Shown here piece by piece: positions 53,693-61,732 of a stretch of DNA of 64,000 nt. Source of the DNA: Gluconobacter potus (GTDB lineage Bacteria > Pseudomonadota > Alphaproteobacteria > Acetobacterales > Acetobacteraceae); the NCBI RefSeq assembly GCF_015244705.1, contig NZ_JABCQF010000010.1, forward strand, positions 1 to 64,000, given 5' to 3'. Made by a program: the position numbers and the translations under genes. Every line of letters begins with the position of its first letter. The first letter of the stretch is position 1. The notes beneath the pieces were generated by a model. It did no database searches. It was not told where the DNA came from and saw only the letters and a list, made by a program, of their open reading frames with translations.

Positions 53693-54952
53693 ATGAACTC
53701 TCTGGGGTTGTTTGCTCTGCTGCTGGCTGTGGCAACACTGCTCGGGATCATCAATTACCGGACTCTGAAACTGCCGCTGACCATCGGGATCCTGCTGATC
53801 TCGATGCTCATCTCCCTGATTGTCATGATCCTGAACCCGCTATTTCCGGGCTATGACCTGCAACAGGTCCCGCAGTCCCTGCTGGGAACGATCAATCTGC
53901 CGCGGACGCTGCTTGATGGCGCGTTGTCCTTCCTGCTGTTTGCGGGAGCGATGCAGGTCGATCTGGGCCTGCTACTGTCGCGCGGGAAATCGGTTGCGGC
54001 GCTGGCCATTCTGGGAACGTCCCTGGCCGTGGGGCTGCTGGCGGTTCCGGCCTGGCTCATCTTTCCCGTGTTCGGGCTGGCGGTCCCCTTCAGCTGGTGC
54101 GTGCTGCTCGGAGCGATGCTGGCGCCGACCGATCCGGTTTCAGTGGTGGGCATGCTGCGCAGGCTGGGGCTGCCGCCGGCTTTGCAGGCGACATTCGCGG
54201 GTGAAAGCCTGTTCAATGATGGTGTGGGTGTCGTCATTTTCGGGACCATGATCGGGCTGGCGACCGGAGAGACGAGTTCCGTTTCGATCGGGGATTTCGT
54301 GCTGCGGTTTCTGGTGGAAGCCGTGGGTGGCGGCCTGCTCGGTGCCTTTACGGGCTGGCTGACCCTGTTGCTGCTGCGGGGCGTGGAGGACACGCAGATT
54401 GATCTTCTGGGCTCTCTGGCTCTGGCGACGGGGACGTACAGCTTGGCGAACGGGCTGCACATGTCCGGGCCGATTGCGGTCGTGGTGGCAGGCATGAGCC
54501 TTGCGGGCAAGGCGGGTCATCGGGCCATCACGCAGAAATCCCGTGAGGAAATGGTGGTGTTCTGGAACCTGATCGATGAGATCCTGAACGCCCTGCTGTT
54601 CCTGCTGATCGGGTTCGAGCTTCTGGAAATCCGGCTTCACCTGGCGCCGCTCCTGACGATGCTGGTGGTTATCCCGCTTTCGGTTCTGGTGCGGGGGGCG
54701 AGCGTTTTCCTGTCCACCATGCCTGTTCATCTGCAACCCGGAGAACGGGGTCGTGCTTTGGGCGTTCTGACTTGGGGCGGGTTGCGGGGTGGCATTTCCG
54801 TTGCTCTGGCCCTGGGGCTTCCGGCCGGGGAACTGCGCGAGACGCTGCTCCCGGTTTGCTATGGCGTCGTGGTCTTCACGATCATCGTGCAGGGCCTGAC
54901 GATGGGGCGGGTGGTGCGCTGGCTTTACCCCGAGACGGCTCCACCGTCCTGA
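53693..54952 (+). CDS. Na+(K+)/H+ antiporter, CPA1 (NhaP-like)
   Basis: A 419-residue, 12-13-helix cation/proton antiporter. The CPA1 signature APTDPVSVVGMLRRLGLP and FAGESLFNDGVGVVIF are intact, as is the Arg/Gly-rich RGGISVALALGLPAGELRE near the C-terminus. It exchanges cytoplasmic Na+ or K+ for H+ across the inner membrane and helps pH and salt balance, useful in an acid-producing organism. No long C-terminal regulatory domain is present. It is probably monocistronic. Confidence 0.92.
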   Translation: MNSLGLFALLLAVATLLGIINYRTLKLPLTIGILLISMLISLIVMILNPLFPGYDLQQVPQSLLGTINLPRTLLDGALSFLLFAGAMQVDLGLLLSRGKSVAALAILGTSLAVGLLAVPAWLIFPVFGLAVPFSWCVLLGAMLAPTDPVSVVGMLRRLGLPPALQATFAGESLFNDGVGVVIFGTMIGLATGETSSVSIGDFVLRFLVEAVGGGLLGAFTGWLTLLLLRGVEDTQIDLLGSLALATGTYSLANGLHMSGPIAVVVAGMSLAGKAGHRAITQKSREEMVVFWNLIDEILNALLFLLIGFELLEIRLHLAPLLTMLVVIPLSVLVRGASVFLSTMPVHLQPGERGRALGVLTWGGLRGGISVALALGLPAGELRETLLPVCYGVVVFTIIVQGLTMGRVVRWLYPETAPPS

Positions 54953-55052
54953 AGCGCCATTTCCGCAAAAGGTGTTTGGCGGCCTCTGTGGGTTCTGCCG
55001 GGAGGCTGTGATAGATTCGGAAAACAGACGGTTTTGTTGGAGTATTTTGCAG

Positions 55053-55517
55053 ATGGTACGCTTGAAGCATTTCAGGGGGTTTACGATGGCTGCGGCGCTG
55101 GGAGCGGGGCTTGTCATGCCTCAACTGGCATCTGCCACGCCGCTTGCGGGTCAGAAGGCGTGCTGGGATTCAAACGTGGGCGAGGACCCGCGCCCTGAAA
55201 TCAGCTGTCAGAGCCTGTCGCCCGAGTTCCTGCGCAAGCTGGAACATGCGACCCCGGCTCAGGTGAGCAAACTGTTTGCCGTTCCTGGAAAAGACGGAAA
55301 GCCGACCTATTTTGAAGGCGTGGGCAAGATTCCGGGCTTTCACAACGGATATGTCGATCTGGTCTACAGCAAGGGGCATGTGACGAATGTGAGCGCGGTG
55401 ACGACCGAGTTCCAGAACAATGGTATGGCAGGCCCGGAAATGGATTTCCGCTGGGATGCCGTAAAGGGCGAATGCTCGGATTTTCCCGGCTCGACCCAGC
55501 GCTGCAATGCACTTTAA
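55053..55517 (+). CDS. small secreted protein of unknown function
   Basis: A 154-residue protein with a signal peptide (FTMAAALGAGLVMPQLASA, cleaved before TPLAG). The mature part of about 130 residues has four cysteines (KACWDS, ISCQSL, GECSDF, RCNAL), which could form two disulfides, and a likely periplasmic fold with FHNGYVDLVYSKGHVTNVSA. No family is recognised. The start chosen is the ATG at 55053; the frame runs further upstream with no signal-like sequence. Confidence 0.7.
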   Translation: MVRLKHFRGFTMAAALGAGLVMPQLASATPLAGQKACWDSNVGEDPRPEISCQSLSPEFLRKLEHATPAQVSKLFAVPGKDGKPTYFEGVGKIPGFHNGYVDLVYSKGHVTNVSAVTTEFQNNGMAGPEMDFRWDAVKGECSDFPGSTQRCNAL

Positions 55518-55599
55518 TAAAGCCCGATCATCACGGATGAGCCAGGAGGCATCGCGCTAACGCCGCATGATCAGGCGGAACGGCGCAGCCGCCGGGTTG

Positions 55600-55631
55600 G
55601 CGATAGCTATATCGCGCGTTCTTGAGAACGC
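55600..55631. repeat. two back-to-back 16-bp perfect stem-loops
   Basis: GCGATA-GCTA-TATCGC (55600-55615) is directly followed by GCGTTC-TTGA-GAACGC (55616-55631). Both are perfect six-base-pair stems with four-base loops. They lie between two convergent genes and have no U-tract. Confidence 0.6.
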
Positions 55632-55667
55632 ATGAAACATCCGATCATGGAATTCTGGCAATAAGGC

Positions 55668-56633
55668 CTAAGAAATTCCCAGTATTGTTTTCGCAATAAG
55701 CTCGGTTGTTGCCAGAGTAGTAATCGTTCCTGTCCGCAAGGCAGCCAGAATGGCTACAAGTTTGGAACTTTCACTGGCAATGGTAATGACGTTGGGAATG
55801 CGCCGCAGGTCTTCCAGTGCCAGTCCGATTACGCGACCTTGCAAGGAAATGTCCGCATGCTTTCCTTCAATCGTGATGAAATCATATCCCATCATGTCTC
55901 CGACGGTTCCGGCGAGCTTTGCTTCCGCGACTTCCTGGGGTGAAAACCAGCCCATCCGAACCATGTTGCTGTCTTCGCTGACATCTCCAATGCCGATCAG
56001 CGCGACGTCCGCACGACGGGCCCTGTGCAGGGTGCGACGAACGACATCATTATCCATCAAGGCACGACGAAGGGCTGCATCAGAGACTAGGGCCGGCGCA
56101 TAAAGTGTTTCGCTCATGCCGCCGAAGCGTGCCGCAAGCCGTCGGCAGATGTGATCAGAGCTCATATACTCGCCAGCCCGGGTCGAACCGCCGATTGCCG
56201 AAACGAATGTAATCGCGCGTGCAACCGGCATGCCGATCTGGTCTGCGATCGCAGCGACATTGCGTCCCATTCCGACCGCGACAATCATTTCGTCGCGTAA
56301 TATGCTTTCAAGATGCGCAGCCAGCATGGCTGCTACGGCACTGCGCTGTGCATCGGGATCATTCTGGTTCACCGCCGTAAGCAGGCGTTCTATACCAAAA
56401 CGTTTTTGAAACTCCTGCTCAAGTTCTGCAGCCGCAGCCGGGCGTGTGCGGACGCGGATCTCGACGATCCCTTCTTCACGCGCCCGTTTCAGGAGTTTGC
56501 TGACGGTAGGCCTGGAAAGGGCAAATTTTCTCGACAGTTCTTCCTGAGTGACCTGCTCAAGGTAATAAAGTGCCGCCAGTTCCGTGAGTTGATCGGCGGG
56601 GAAATCAGACCGACTGCTCCGACGTCCCTCCAT
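55668..56633 (-). CDS. SorC/DeoR-family sugar-binding regulator of the tetritol cluster
   Basis: A regulator of about 321 residues with an N-terminal helix-turn-helix (LYYLEQVTQEELSRKFALSRPTVSKLLKRA) and a C-terminal SorC sugar-phosphate-binding domain (IVAVGMGRNVAAIADQIG, AITFVSAIGG, VALIGIGDVSED). EryD, the erythritol regulator of Brucella, is of this type. It sits with a RpiB-type isomerase and opposite the kinase-permease-dehydrogenase genes it probably controls. The ATG at 56633 avoids overlap with rpiB; longer in-frame readings run back to 56858 inside rpiB. Confidence 0.85.
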   Translation of the reverse strand: MEGRRSSRSDFPADQLTELAALYYLEQVTQEELSRKFALSRPTVSKLLKRAREEGIVEIRVRTRPAAAAELEQEFQKRFGIERLLTAVNQNDPDAQRSAVAAMLAAHLESILRDEMIVAVGMGRNVAAIADQIGMPVARAITFVSAIGGSTRAGEYMSSDHICRRLAARFGGMSETLYAPALVSDAALRRALMDNDVVRRTLHRARRADVALIGIGDVSEDSNMVRMGWFSPQEVAEAKLAGTVGDMMGYDFITIEGKHADISLQGRVIGLALEDLRRIPNVITIASESSKLVAILAALRTGTITTLATTELIAKTILGIS

Positions 56634-56706
56634 GGATGGAACAGAACTGTCGGCCGAGCCCTTTGAGAGTCGGGAAGTGAGTTGCTCGATACGCTTTTGC
56701 GGCTTT

Positions 56707-57156
56707 TCAAACAGAAATCCGGCCCTCGTAATAGGTAATCCGCTCGACTTTTTCCGCAGATGCGCCACCGCTGAACTCGGAAGAAAGATATGCATGCACG
56801 ATGGTTTTGGCAAGTTCCGGCCCAATGACACGGGCGCCCAGCGTAATGATCTGGGCATTGTTGCTCTTCATGGCCCGTTCGGCCGAATAGGTGTCATGTG
56901 TTTGGGCCGCGCGTATGCCCGGAACCTTGTTGGCGCTGATTGCAACACCGATTCCGGTTCCGCAGAGCAGAATGCCGCGCTCATGTTTTCCGCTCATGAT
57001 GGCATCTGCAACCGTTACGGCGATATCGGGGTAAAGCACGGACTTTCCTTCATGGGTGCCGTAATCCGTTACGTCGTGTCCCCAGGATTCCAGGGTAGTC
57101 CGGATGATGTCCTTGAGGGTTGTCGCTGCTTCATCGCAGCCAAGCGCGATCTTCAT
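56707..57156 (-). CDS. RpiB/LacAB-family sugar-phosphate isomerase, probable D-erythrulose-4-phosphate isomerase
   Basis: A 149-residue isomerase, standard RpiB size, with KIALGCDEAATTLKDII, the active-site Cys in GILLCGTGIGVAISANK, and NNAQIITLGARVIGPELA. RpiB-type enzymes isomerise ribose or allose phosphates, but members such as EryC and DerI convert D-erythrulose 4-phosphate to D-erythrose 4-phosphate. The adjacent DhaK-DhaL kinase and dehydrogenase favour that role. The ATG at 57156 has GGAGAAA upstream; the frame is open further but non-homologous. Plain ribose-5-phosphate isomerase remains possible. Confidence 0.85.
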   Translation of the reverse strand: MKIALGCDEAATTLKDIIRTTLESWGHDVTDYGTHEGKSVLYPDIAVTVADAIMSGKHERGILLCGTGIGVAISANKVPGIRAAQTHDTYSAERAMKSNNAQIITLGARVIGPELAKTIVHAYLSSEFSGGASAEKVERITYYEGRISV

Positions 57157-57257
57157 TGTTTTTCTCCATTTTAGCCAGAATGTCTGCCGGGCGATAATCG
57201 ACTGTATTGACGTGTGTTTTCTTGCACAAAAGAAAAAAATAAAACACATTTGTTAAA

Positions 57258-57271
57258 TCACATATATGTGA
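57258..57271. promoter_or_regulatory. perfect 14-bp palindrome, candidate SorC-regulator site
   Basis: TCACATATATGTGA is a perfect palindrome in the 324-base divergent region between the rpiB-type gene and the kinase gene. This region is AT-rich and has further TCAC/GTGA elements. Confidence 0.5.
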
Positions 57272-57304
57272 ATTTCCAGGTTTTGGAATGAATTTTCCGC
57301 ATAA

Positions 57305-57345
57305 ATCACACGGTAGTGAGATAAATTTCGCTAAAAACGTGTGAT
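57305..57345. promoter_or_regulatory. paired inverted repeat, second candidate SorC-regulator site
   Basis: ATCACACG (57305-57312) and CGTGTGAT (57338-57345) are exact inverted copies 25 bases apart. A smaller dyad TCAC-N6-GTGA (57306-57319) overlaps the first. Shared TCAC half-sites with 57258-57271 suggest binding of one tetrameric regulator at two places, with DNA looping. Confidence 0.45.
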
Positions 57346-57480
57346 AGTGTTTGATGGCTTTCCTGATTGGCGTTATGTTCAGGAACTTTTGTAAGGCGGA
57401 TATATCAAACGTTCTGCTTTGGGGCCGTGTTGGCTGGAGACGCCGCAAATAACAGCGGTGATGGGTTAAGGAGATATCAG

Positions 57481-59253
57481 ATGAACAACATCGACACGAA
57501 ACTCCGTTCTGTTCCGAAGCTGGACAGGATCTTCAATAGTCCTGATCATATCGTGGAAGACGGGCTGAGAGGCTATCTGCTGGCGCACCCGAACATCATT
57601 GCCGAAACTCAAAATCCGCGTGTGGTGCGTCGGCGCGAGGGGAGCCCCGTGCGCAAGGTCGGCGTCATCACCGGCGGCGGTTCGGGTCATGAGCCGGCTT
57701 TCCTGGGCTATGTCGGAACGGGAATGCTGGATGCTGCAGCCATTGGCGAAATTTTCTCTTCCCCGACCGCCGCCAGCTTCCTTGATGCGATGCGTGTCGC
57801 CGATATGGGGGCGGGTGTGGCGTGTCTGTTCGGCAATTATGCCGGTGACACGATGAACGTCCGGCTCGCCATGAGCGATGCGGCCAAGGAGGGGATTACG
57901 GTTGGCACGGTCGTTGCCAATGACGACGTGGCATCCGCCTCGAAGGATGAGGCCGGGCGCAGGCGGGGTGTGGCCGGCGAGATCCTGATGTGGAAAGCAG
58001 GTGGCGCCCGTGCCGAAGAGGGGGGATCGCTGGAAGACGTTCTGGCGGCTGCGCAGAAAGCGATTGATAACACGCGTTCGATCGGCGTTGGTCTCTCCCC
58101 GTGCACTATCGTGGCCAATGGGCATCCGAATTTCACGATTGAAGCGGGCACCATGGAAGTCGGTATCGGCCATCATGGAGAACCGGGCGTCGAGATTCGT
58201 CAACTTGAGCGCTCAAGCGATATTGCGCGCATGATGTGCGACTATGTTCTGAATGATCTTCCGTTCAAGTCCGGCGACAATGTCGCGGTCCTGCTTTCCG
58301 GCCTGGGTGCGACGCCCATCATCGAACTCTATGTGCTGTTTGCCGATGTGGCGGCGGTGATGAAGGAGAGGGGAATTGAAATCCGGCACAGTTTCGTCGG
58401 CAATTATTTCACGTCCCTGGAGATGAAAGGGGTCACTCTGACGGTCATGCGGCTCGATGAGGAACTGGATCGTCTGATGTCTCATCCGACGCATTCGATC
58501 GGTCTGACCCGGGTCGGGACATTTTATACGCCGCCACAGAAGGCGGCTCCGGCGATCGTGCGTAAGATTCAGTCCGAAGTGGAGGATGTCACCGTTATCG
58601 ACAGATATGCCGCCAGAACCGGGATTCCGCTCCAGAAGACAACTGACATCGTTCCGGCGCTCGTCGAAGCCATCGTTGGTGCCCGCGACTGGCTGAGCGA
58701 GATCGATGGCAAGATCGGCGACGGCGATCATGGAATCAACATGGCGAAAGGCTTTGAGCGTTGTGGGGAAAGGCTTGGAGCCAATCCGCCGCCTCTGCGC
58801 GAGGCCCTGCAGATCCTTTCAGACTCGCTTCTGGCGGGGATCGGTGGGTCCATGGGGCCGCTGTACGGACGCTTCTTTGCCGGGATGGCGCTGCCGCTGG
58901 AAAACACCGATTATATCGACGGCAAGGTTTTCGGTCTCATGCTCGATGGCGCCGAGGCTGGTATCCGTTCCCTGGGGAACGCCGATGTTGGCGACAAGAC
59001 GCTCATGGACACGCTCGTTCCTGCCGTTCGGGCCTGTCATGCCACGGAGGACGGGGATTTTCTGACCTGTCTGAAGGCGACGTCCGAGGCTGCCGAGAAG
59101 GGACGGGATTCCACTATTGATCTTGTCGCGCGGATCGGGCGCGCGAGCCGTCTCGGGGAGCGCTCCCGGGGTGTGCTGGATGCAGGTGCTACGTCGTGCT
59201 GCCTCATCCTCCAGACGGTAATCGCCAGTCTGGAAAAAAGCCTGAAGGCCTGA
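57481..59253 (+). CDS. fused DhaK-DhaL kinase, predicted D-erythrulose (or dihydroxyacetone) kinase
   Basis: A 590-residue ATP-dependent kinase with an N-terminal DhaK domain (GGGSGHEPAFLGYVGTGMLD, GVGLSPCTIV, and the substrate-binding His in VGIGHHGEPGVEI) and a C-terminal DhaL domain (DGKIGDGDHGINMAKGF and GGSMGPLYGRFF, with the metal-binding Asp residues). Family members phosphorylate dihydroxyacetone, or tetruloses in the case of DerK and LerK. The RpiB-type isomerase, polyol permease and dehydrogenase around it support D-erythrulose. The ATG at 57481 follows AAGGAG; upstream open frame is not homologous. A 12-bp perfect hairpin follows the gene. Confidence 0.9.
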   Translation: MNNIDTKLRSVPKLDRIFNSPDHIVEDGLRGYLLAHPNIIAETQNPRVVRRREGSPVRKVGVITGGGSGHEPAFLGYVGTGMLDAAAIGEIFSSPTAASFLDAMRVADMGAGVACLFGNYAGDTMNVRLAMSDAAKEGITVGTVVANDDVASASKDEAGRRRGVAGEILMWKAGGARAEEGGSLEDVLAAAQKAIDNTRSIGVGLSPCTIVANGHPNFTIEAGTMEVGIGHHGEPGVEIRQLERSSDIARMMCDYVLNDLPFKSGDNVAVLLSGLGATPIIELYVLFADVAAVMKERGIEIRHSFVGNYFTSLEMKGVTLTVMRLDEELDRLMSHPTHSIGLTRVGTFYTPPQKAAPAIVRKIQSEVEDVTVIDRYAARTGIPLQKTTDIVPALVEAIVGARDWLSEIDGKIGDGDHGINMAKGFERCGERLGANPPPLREALQILSDSLLAGIGGSMGPLYGRFFAGMALPLENTDYIDGKVFGLMLDGAEAGIRSLGNADVGDKTLMDTLVPAVRACHATEDGDFLTCLKATSEAAEKGRDSTIDLVARIGRASRLGERSRGVLDAGATSCCLILQTVIASLEKSLKA

Positions 59254-59268
59254 GGCCGGCAAGGTCTG

Positions 59269-59306
59269 CGGAACGGATCAGCCGACAGTCCGGATGATCC
59301 GTTCCG
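59269..59306 (+). promoter_or_regulatory. perfect 12-bp hairpin between the kinase and permease genes
   Basis: CGGAACGGATCA (59269-59280) and TGATCCGTTCCG (59295-59306) are exact inverted copies with a 14-base loop. There is no U-tract, so an mRNA-stability or attenuation role fits better than full termination. Confidence 0.65.
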
Positions 59307-59400
59307 ACAGGAACTCTACCTCGAATGATCTGTGAGCCTGAAAACTTCGTCACGGCATGATGCGTCATCGTGCGTGCCGTTTTCTGTACCGGGGACAACC

Positions 59401-60780
59401 ATGGCTGGAACAACGTTCAAAAGTCCTTCTTCTGTGGAAGAGGAGATCCCGGTCGAAGAGCGGCCGGCAACGAGACTGGGTCGGCTGCTGCTCAGGATTG
59501 GCATGCCCCCCTCCCTCCTGTGGGGGTTTGTCGGTGTTCTGATCTTCATGTCCGGTGATGGGGTCGAGAGTGGATATCTCTCTTCATATCTCGTCAGTCT
59601 TGGAAAGACGGAACATGACGTGGCGCTGCTCTTCACGGTTTATGGCCTGAGCGCGGCCGTGTCGGCATGGTTGTCCGGCGCCCTTTCCGATCTCTGGGGC
59701 GCGCGTCGCGTCATGATGACCGGTCTTGGCATCTGGGTTGTTTTCCAGATCGGCTTTCTCGCATTCGCCCTGCCGTCGAATTCCTATCCGCTGATGCTCC
59801 TCTTTTATGGCATCCGGGGCTTCGGCTATCCGCTTTTTGCTTTCGGGTTTCTCGTCTGGGTGGTCACGACCGTCCATCCGCGTCGTCTGGGATCTGCTGT
59901 GGGGTGGTTCTGGTTCTGCTTTACCGGCGGCATGCCAACGCTGGGCTCCGTGTTTGCGCGCTATACAATTCCCTGGATCGGCTCGGTCTACACATTATGG
60001 TCTGCGCTTTTCCTGGTGATTCTCGGTGGTGTCATGGCGCTCAGCGGGATCAGGGAGAAGCATGGCGACGAGCATATCCCGGGCGCTGAAAAGCATCCTT
60101 TGCGTACGCTGTTCGCGTCTTTGTCCATTGCCTGGGAACGTCCCAAGGTGGGGCTTGGCTGTATCGTCCGTGCCATCGACACATCGGCGGAATTCGGTTT
60201 TCTCGTCTGTCTGCCGATCTATTTCATGCACGATCTGCATTTCAGTCTCGGACAGTGGCTTCTGGTCCTGCAGGCGATTTTTATTTCCAACGTCATCTGG
60301 AACCTCCTGTTCGGCATTCTCAGCGACTGGCTGAGCTGGCGTGGCACGGTCATGATCGGCGGTGGAGTGGGATCTGCTGTCAGCACCATGCTGCTCTACT
60401 GGTGCCCAACATGGTTTGGCCCGGAACATATCCTGCCTACCCTTTTTGCGGGTGCTCTCTATGGCATGACACTGGCAGCTTATGTCCCGCTGTCTGCGCT
60501 CATGCCTTACCTGGCGCCTGATGACAAACCCGCTGCCATGTCGCTGCTCAATCTGGGCGCTGGCGCGAGCGTCTGGATCGGTCCAGCCGTTGTCTATCTT
60601 GTTGAGCCGTTTTTCGGAATCTTTGGTGTCATGGTGGTCTATGCGGTGATCTATCTGATCAGCGCTGTCCTGACATGGTTCCTGACACTCGAGCCTGAAC
60701 TCCAGGCCCAGCTCGATCGTGTGCGACGCAGCAGCCGCAGAACAGATCCCTCTGTTCTTCAGCCCGGCTCCGCTGAATAG
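59401..60780 (+). CDS. MFS polyol permease (RbtT/DalT-like)
   Basis: A 459-residue, 12-helix transporter related to ribitol and arabinitol permeases. Motifs are SGDGVESGYLSSYLVSLG, TEHDVALLFTVYGLSAAVS, GALSDLWGARRVMM, VGWFWFCFTGGMPTLG and AMSLLNLGAGASVWIGP. It would import a four-carbon polyol or ketose by H+ symport. The ATG at 59401 has GGGGA upstream; the reading from 59332 is less likely. The protein in the sulfur operon at 1623-2936 is its paralog. It lies between the kinase and dehydrogenase of the same cluster. Confidence 0.9.
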   Translation: MAGTTFKSPSSVEEEIPVEERPATRLGRLLLRIGMPPSLLWGFVGVLIFMSGDGVESGYLSSYLVSLGKTEHDVALLFTVYGLSAAVSAWLSGALSDLWGARRVMMTGLGIWVVFQIGFLAFALPSNSYPLMLLFYGIRGFGYPLFAFGFLVWVVTTVHPRRLGSAVGWFWFCFTGGMPTLGSVFARYTIPWIGSVYTLWSALFLVILGGVMALSGIREKHGDEHIPGAEKHPLRTLFASLSIAWERPKVGLGCIVRAIDTSAEFGFLVCLPIYFMHDLHFSLGQWLLVLQAIFISNVIWNLLFGILSDWLSWRGTVMIGGGVGSAVSTMLLYWCPTWFGPEHILPTLFAGALYGMTLAAYVPLSALMPYLAPDDKPAAMSLLNLGAGASVWIGPAVVYLVEPFFGIFGVMVVYAVIYLISAVLTWFLTLEPELQAQLDRVRRSSRRTDPSVLQPGSAE

Positions 60781-60822
60781 CGGTGTCCCACACATCTTCA
60801 TGATCAATAAGGAACACTGGAA

Positions 60823-61578
60823 ATGAAGTCTTTCTCTGCGCTTTTTTCTCTTGAGAACCGTAGTGCACTCGTGACGGGTGGCGCTTCCGGAATCGGATTT
60901 GCCATCGCCCAGCGGCTGGCCGAGCAGGGCGCACGGGTCTGCCTTGTCGATCGCAGCCCGACGGTCAGGGATGCTGCCGCCAGACTTGGAGATGGGCATA
61001 TCGGAATCGAGGCTGATGTCACCGATGAAACTGCCGTTACCCGCGCCTGTCAGGCTGCTATCGAGCATGCCGGGAAGATCGACATCCTGGTTAATAATGC
61101 CGGTATCGCGCTGATTGCTCCGGCAGCAGAGCTGACCACCCAGGCGTGGGACACCACCCTGTCCATTAATCTGCGAGCTCCGTTTCTTTTCGCCCGGGCA
61201 CTCGGGCCTCATATGTGCAGCAATGGTTTCGGGCGGATTGTAAATCTTGCCTCGCAGGCTGCTCTTGTCGCGCTCGAAGGACATATCGCCTATACGGCCA
61301 GCAAGGCTGGTATTCTCGGCCTGACGAAAGTTCTCGCTTTTGAGTGGGGCCCGCACGGCGTCACGACGAATGCAGTCTCGCCTACGGTTGTGGAAACCGA
61401 GCTCGGCAAACAGGTCTGGGCCGGCCCTGTTGGGGATGCCTTCCGCGCGCAGGTGCCGACAGGCCGTTTCGCCCAACCGGATGAAATCGCCTGCGCCGTC
61501 ACCTATCTCGTGAGCGAAGCTGCTGCAATGGTGAATGGCGAGAACCTGGTCGTCGATGGTGGTTACACGATCCGCTGA
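60823..61578 (+). CDS. short-chain dehydrogenase, predicted D-threitol (polyol) dehydrogenase
   Basis: A 251-residue classical short-chain dehydrogenase with the NAD site TGGASGIGFAIAQRL, the NNAG motif in LVNNAGIAL, catalytic Ser in NLASQAAL and the YxxxK pair in AYTASKAG. Asp at the end of strand two (CLVDRS) favours NAD over NADP. With the kinase and RpiB-type isomerase it would convert D-threitol to D-erythrulose, as DthD does in Mycobacterium smegmatis. A good ribosome site (AAGGA) precedes the ATG. Other polyol substrates remain possible. Confidence 0.88.
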   Translation: MKSFSALFSLENRSALVTGGASGIGFAIAQRLAEQGARVCLVDRSPTVRDAAARLGDGHIGIEADVTDETAVTRACQAAIEHAGKIDILVNNAGIALIAPAAELTTQAWDTTLSINLRAPFLFARALGPHMCSNGFGRIVNLASQAALVALEGHIAYTASKAGILGLTKVLAFEWGPHGVTTNAVSPTVVETELGKQVWAGPVGDAFRAQVPTGRFAQPDEIACAVTYLVSEAAAMVNGENLVVDGGYTIR

Positions 61579-61584
61579 TTTACA

Positions 61585-61618
61585 AGGTGCTGGCCCCTGA
61601 ATCCTGGAGCCGGCACCT
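61585..61618 (+). terminator. stem-loop after the tetritol cluster
   Basis: AGGTGCTGGC (61585-61594) pairs with GCCGGCACCT (61609-61618) with one G-U pair. It follows the dehydrogenase stop by seven bases. No U-run follows, so the terminator call is tentative. Confidence 0.45.
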
Positions 61619-61732
61619 CATGGATCCCGCAAATCCTGTTGACCACCTGTTCCTTGAGACCGAAATAGCGTGAGGTGTGTGAGGGGCGCAGTTCTTTTCC
61701 GCCTCCGGGAACAGAGAAGGACGAGGATGTTT

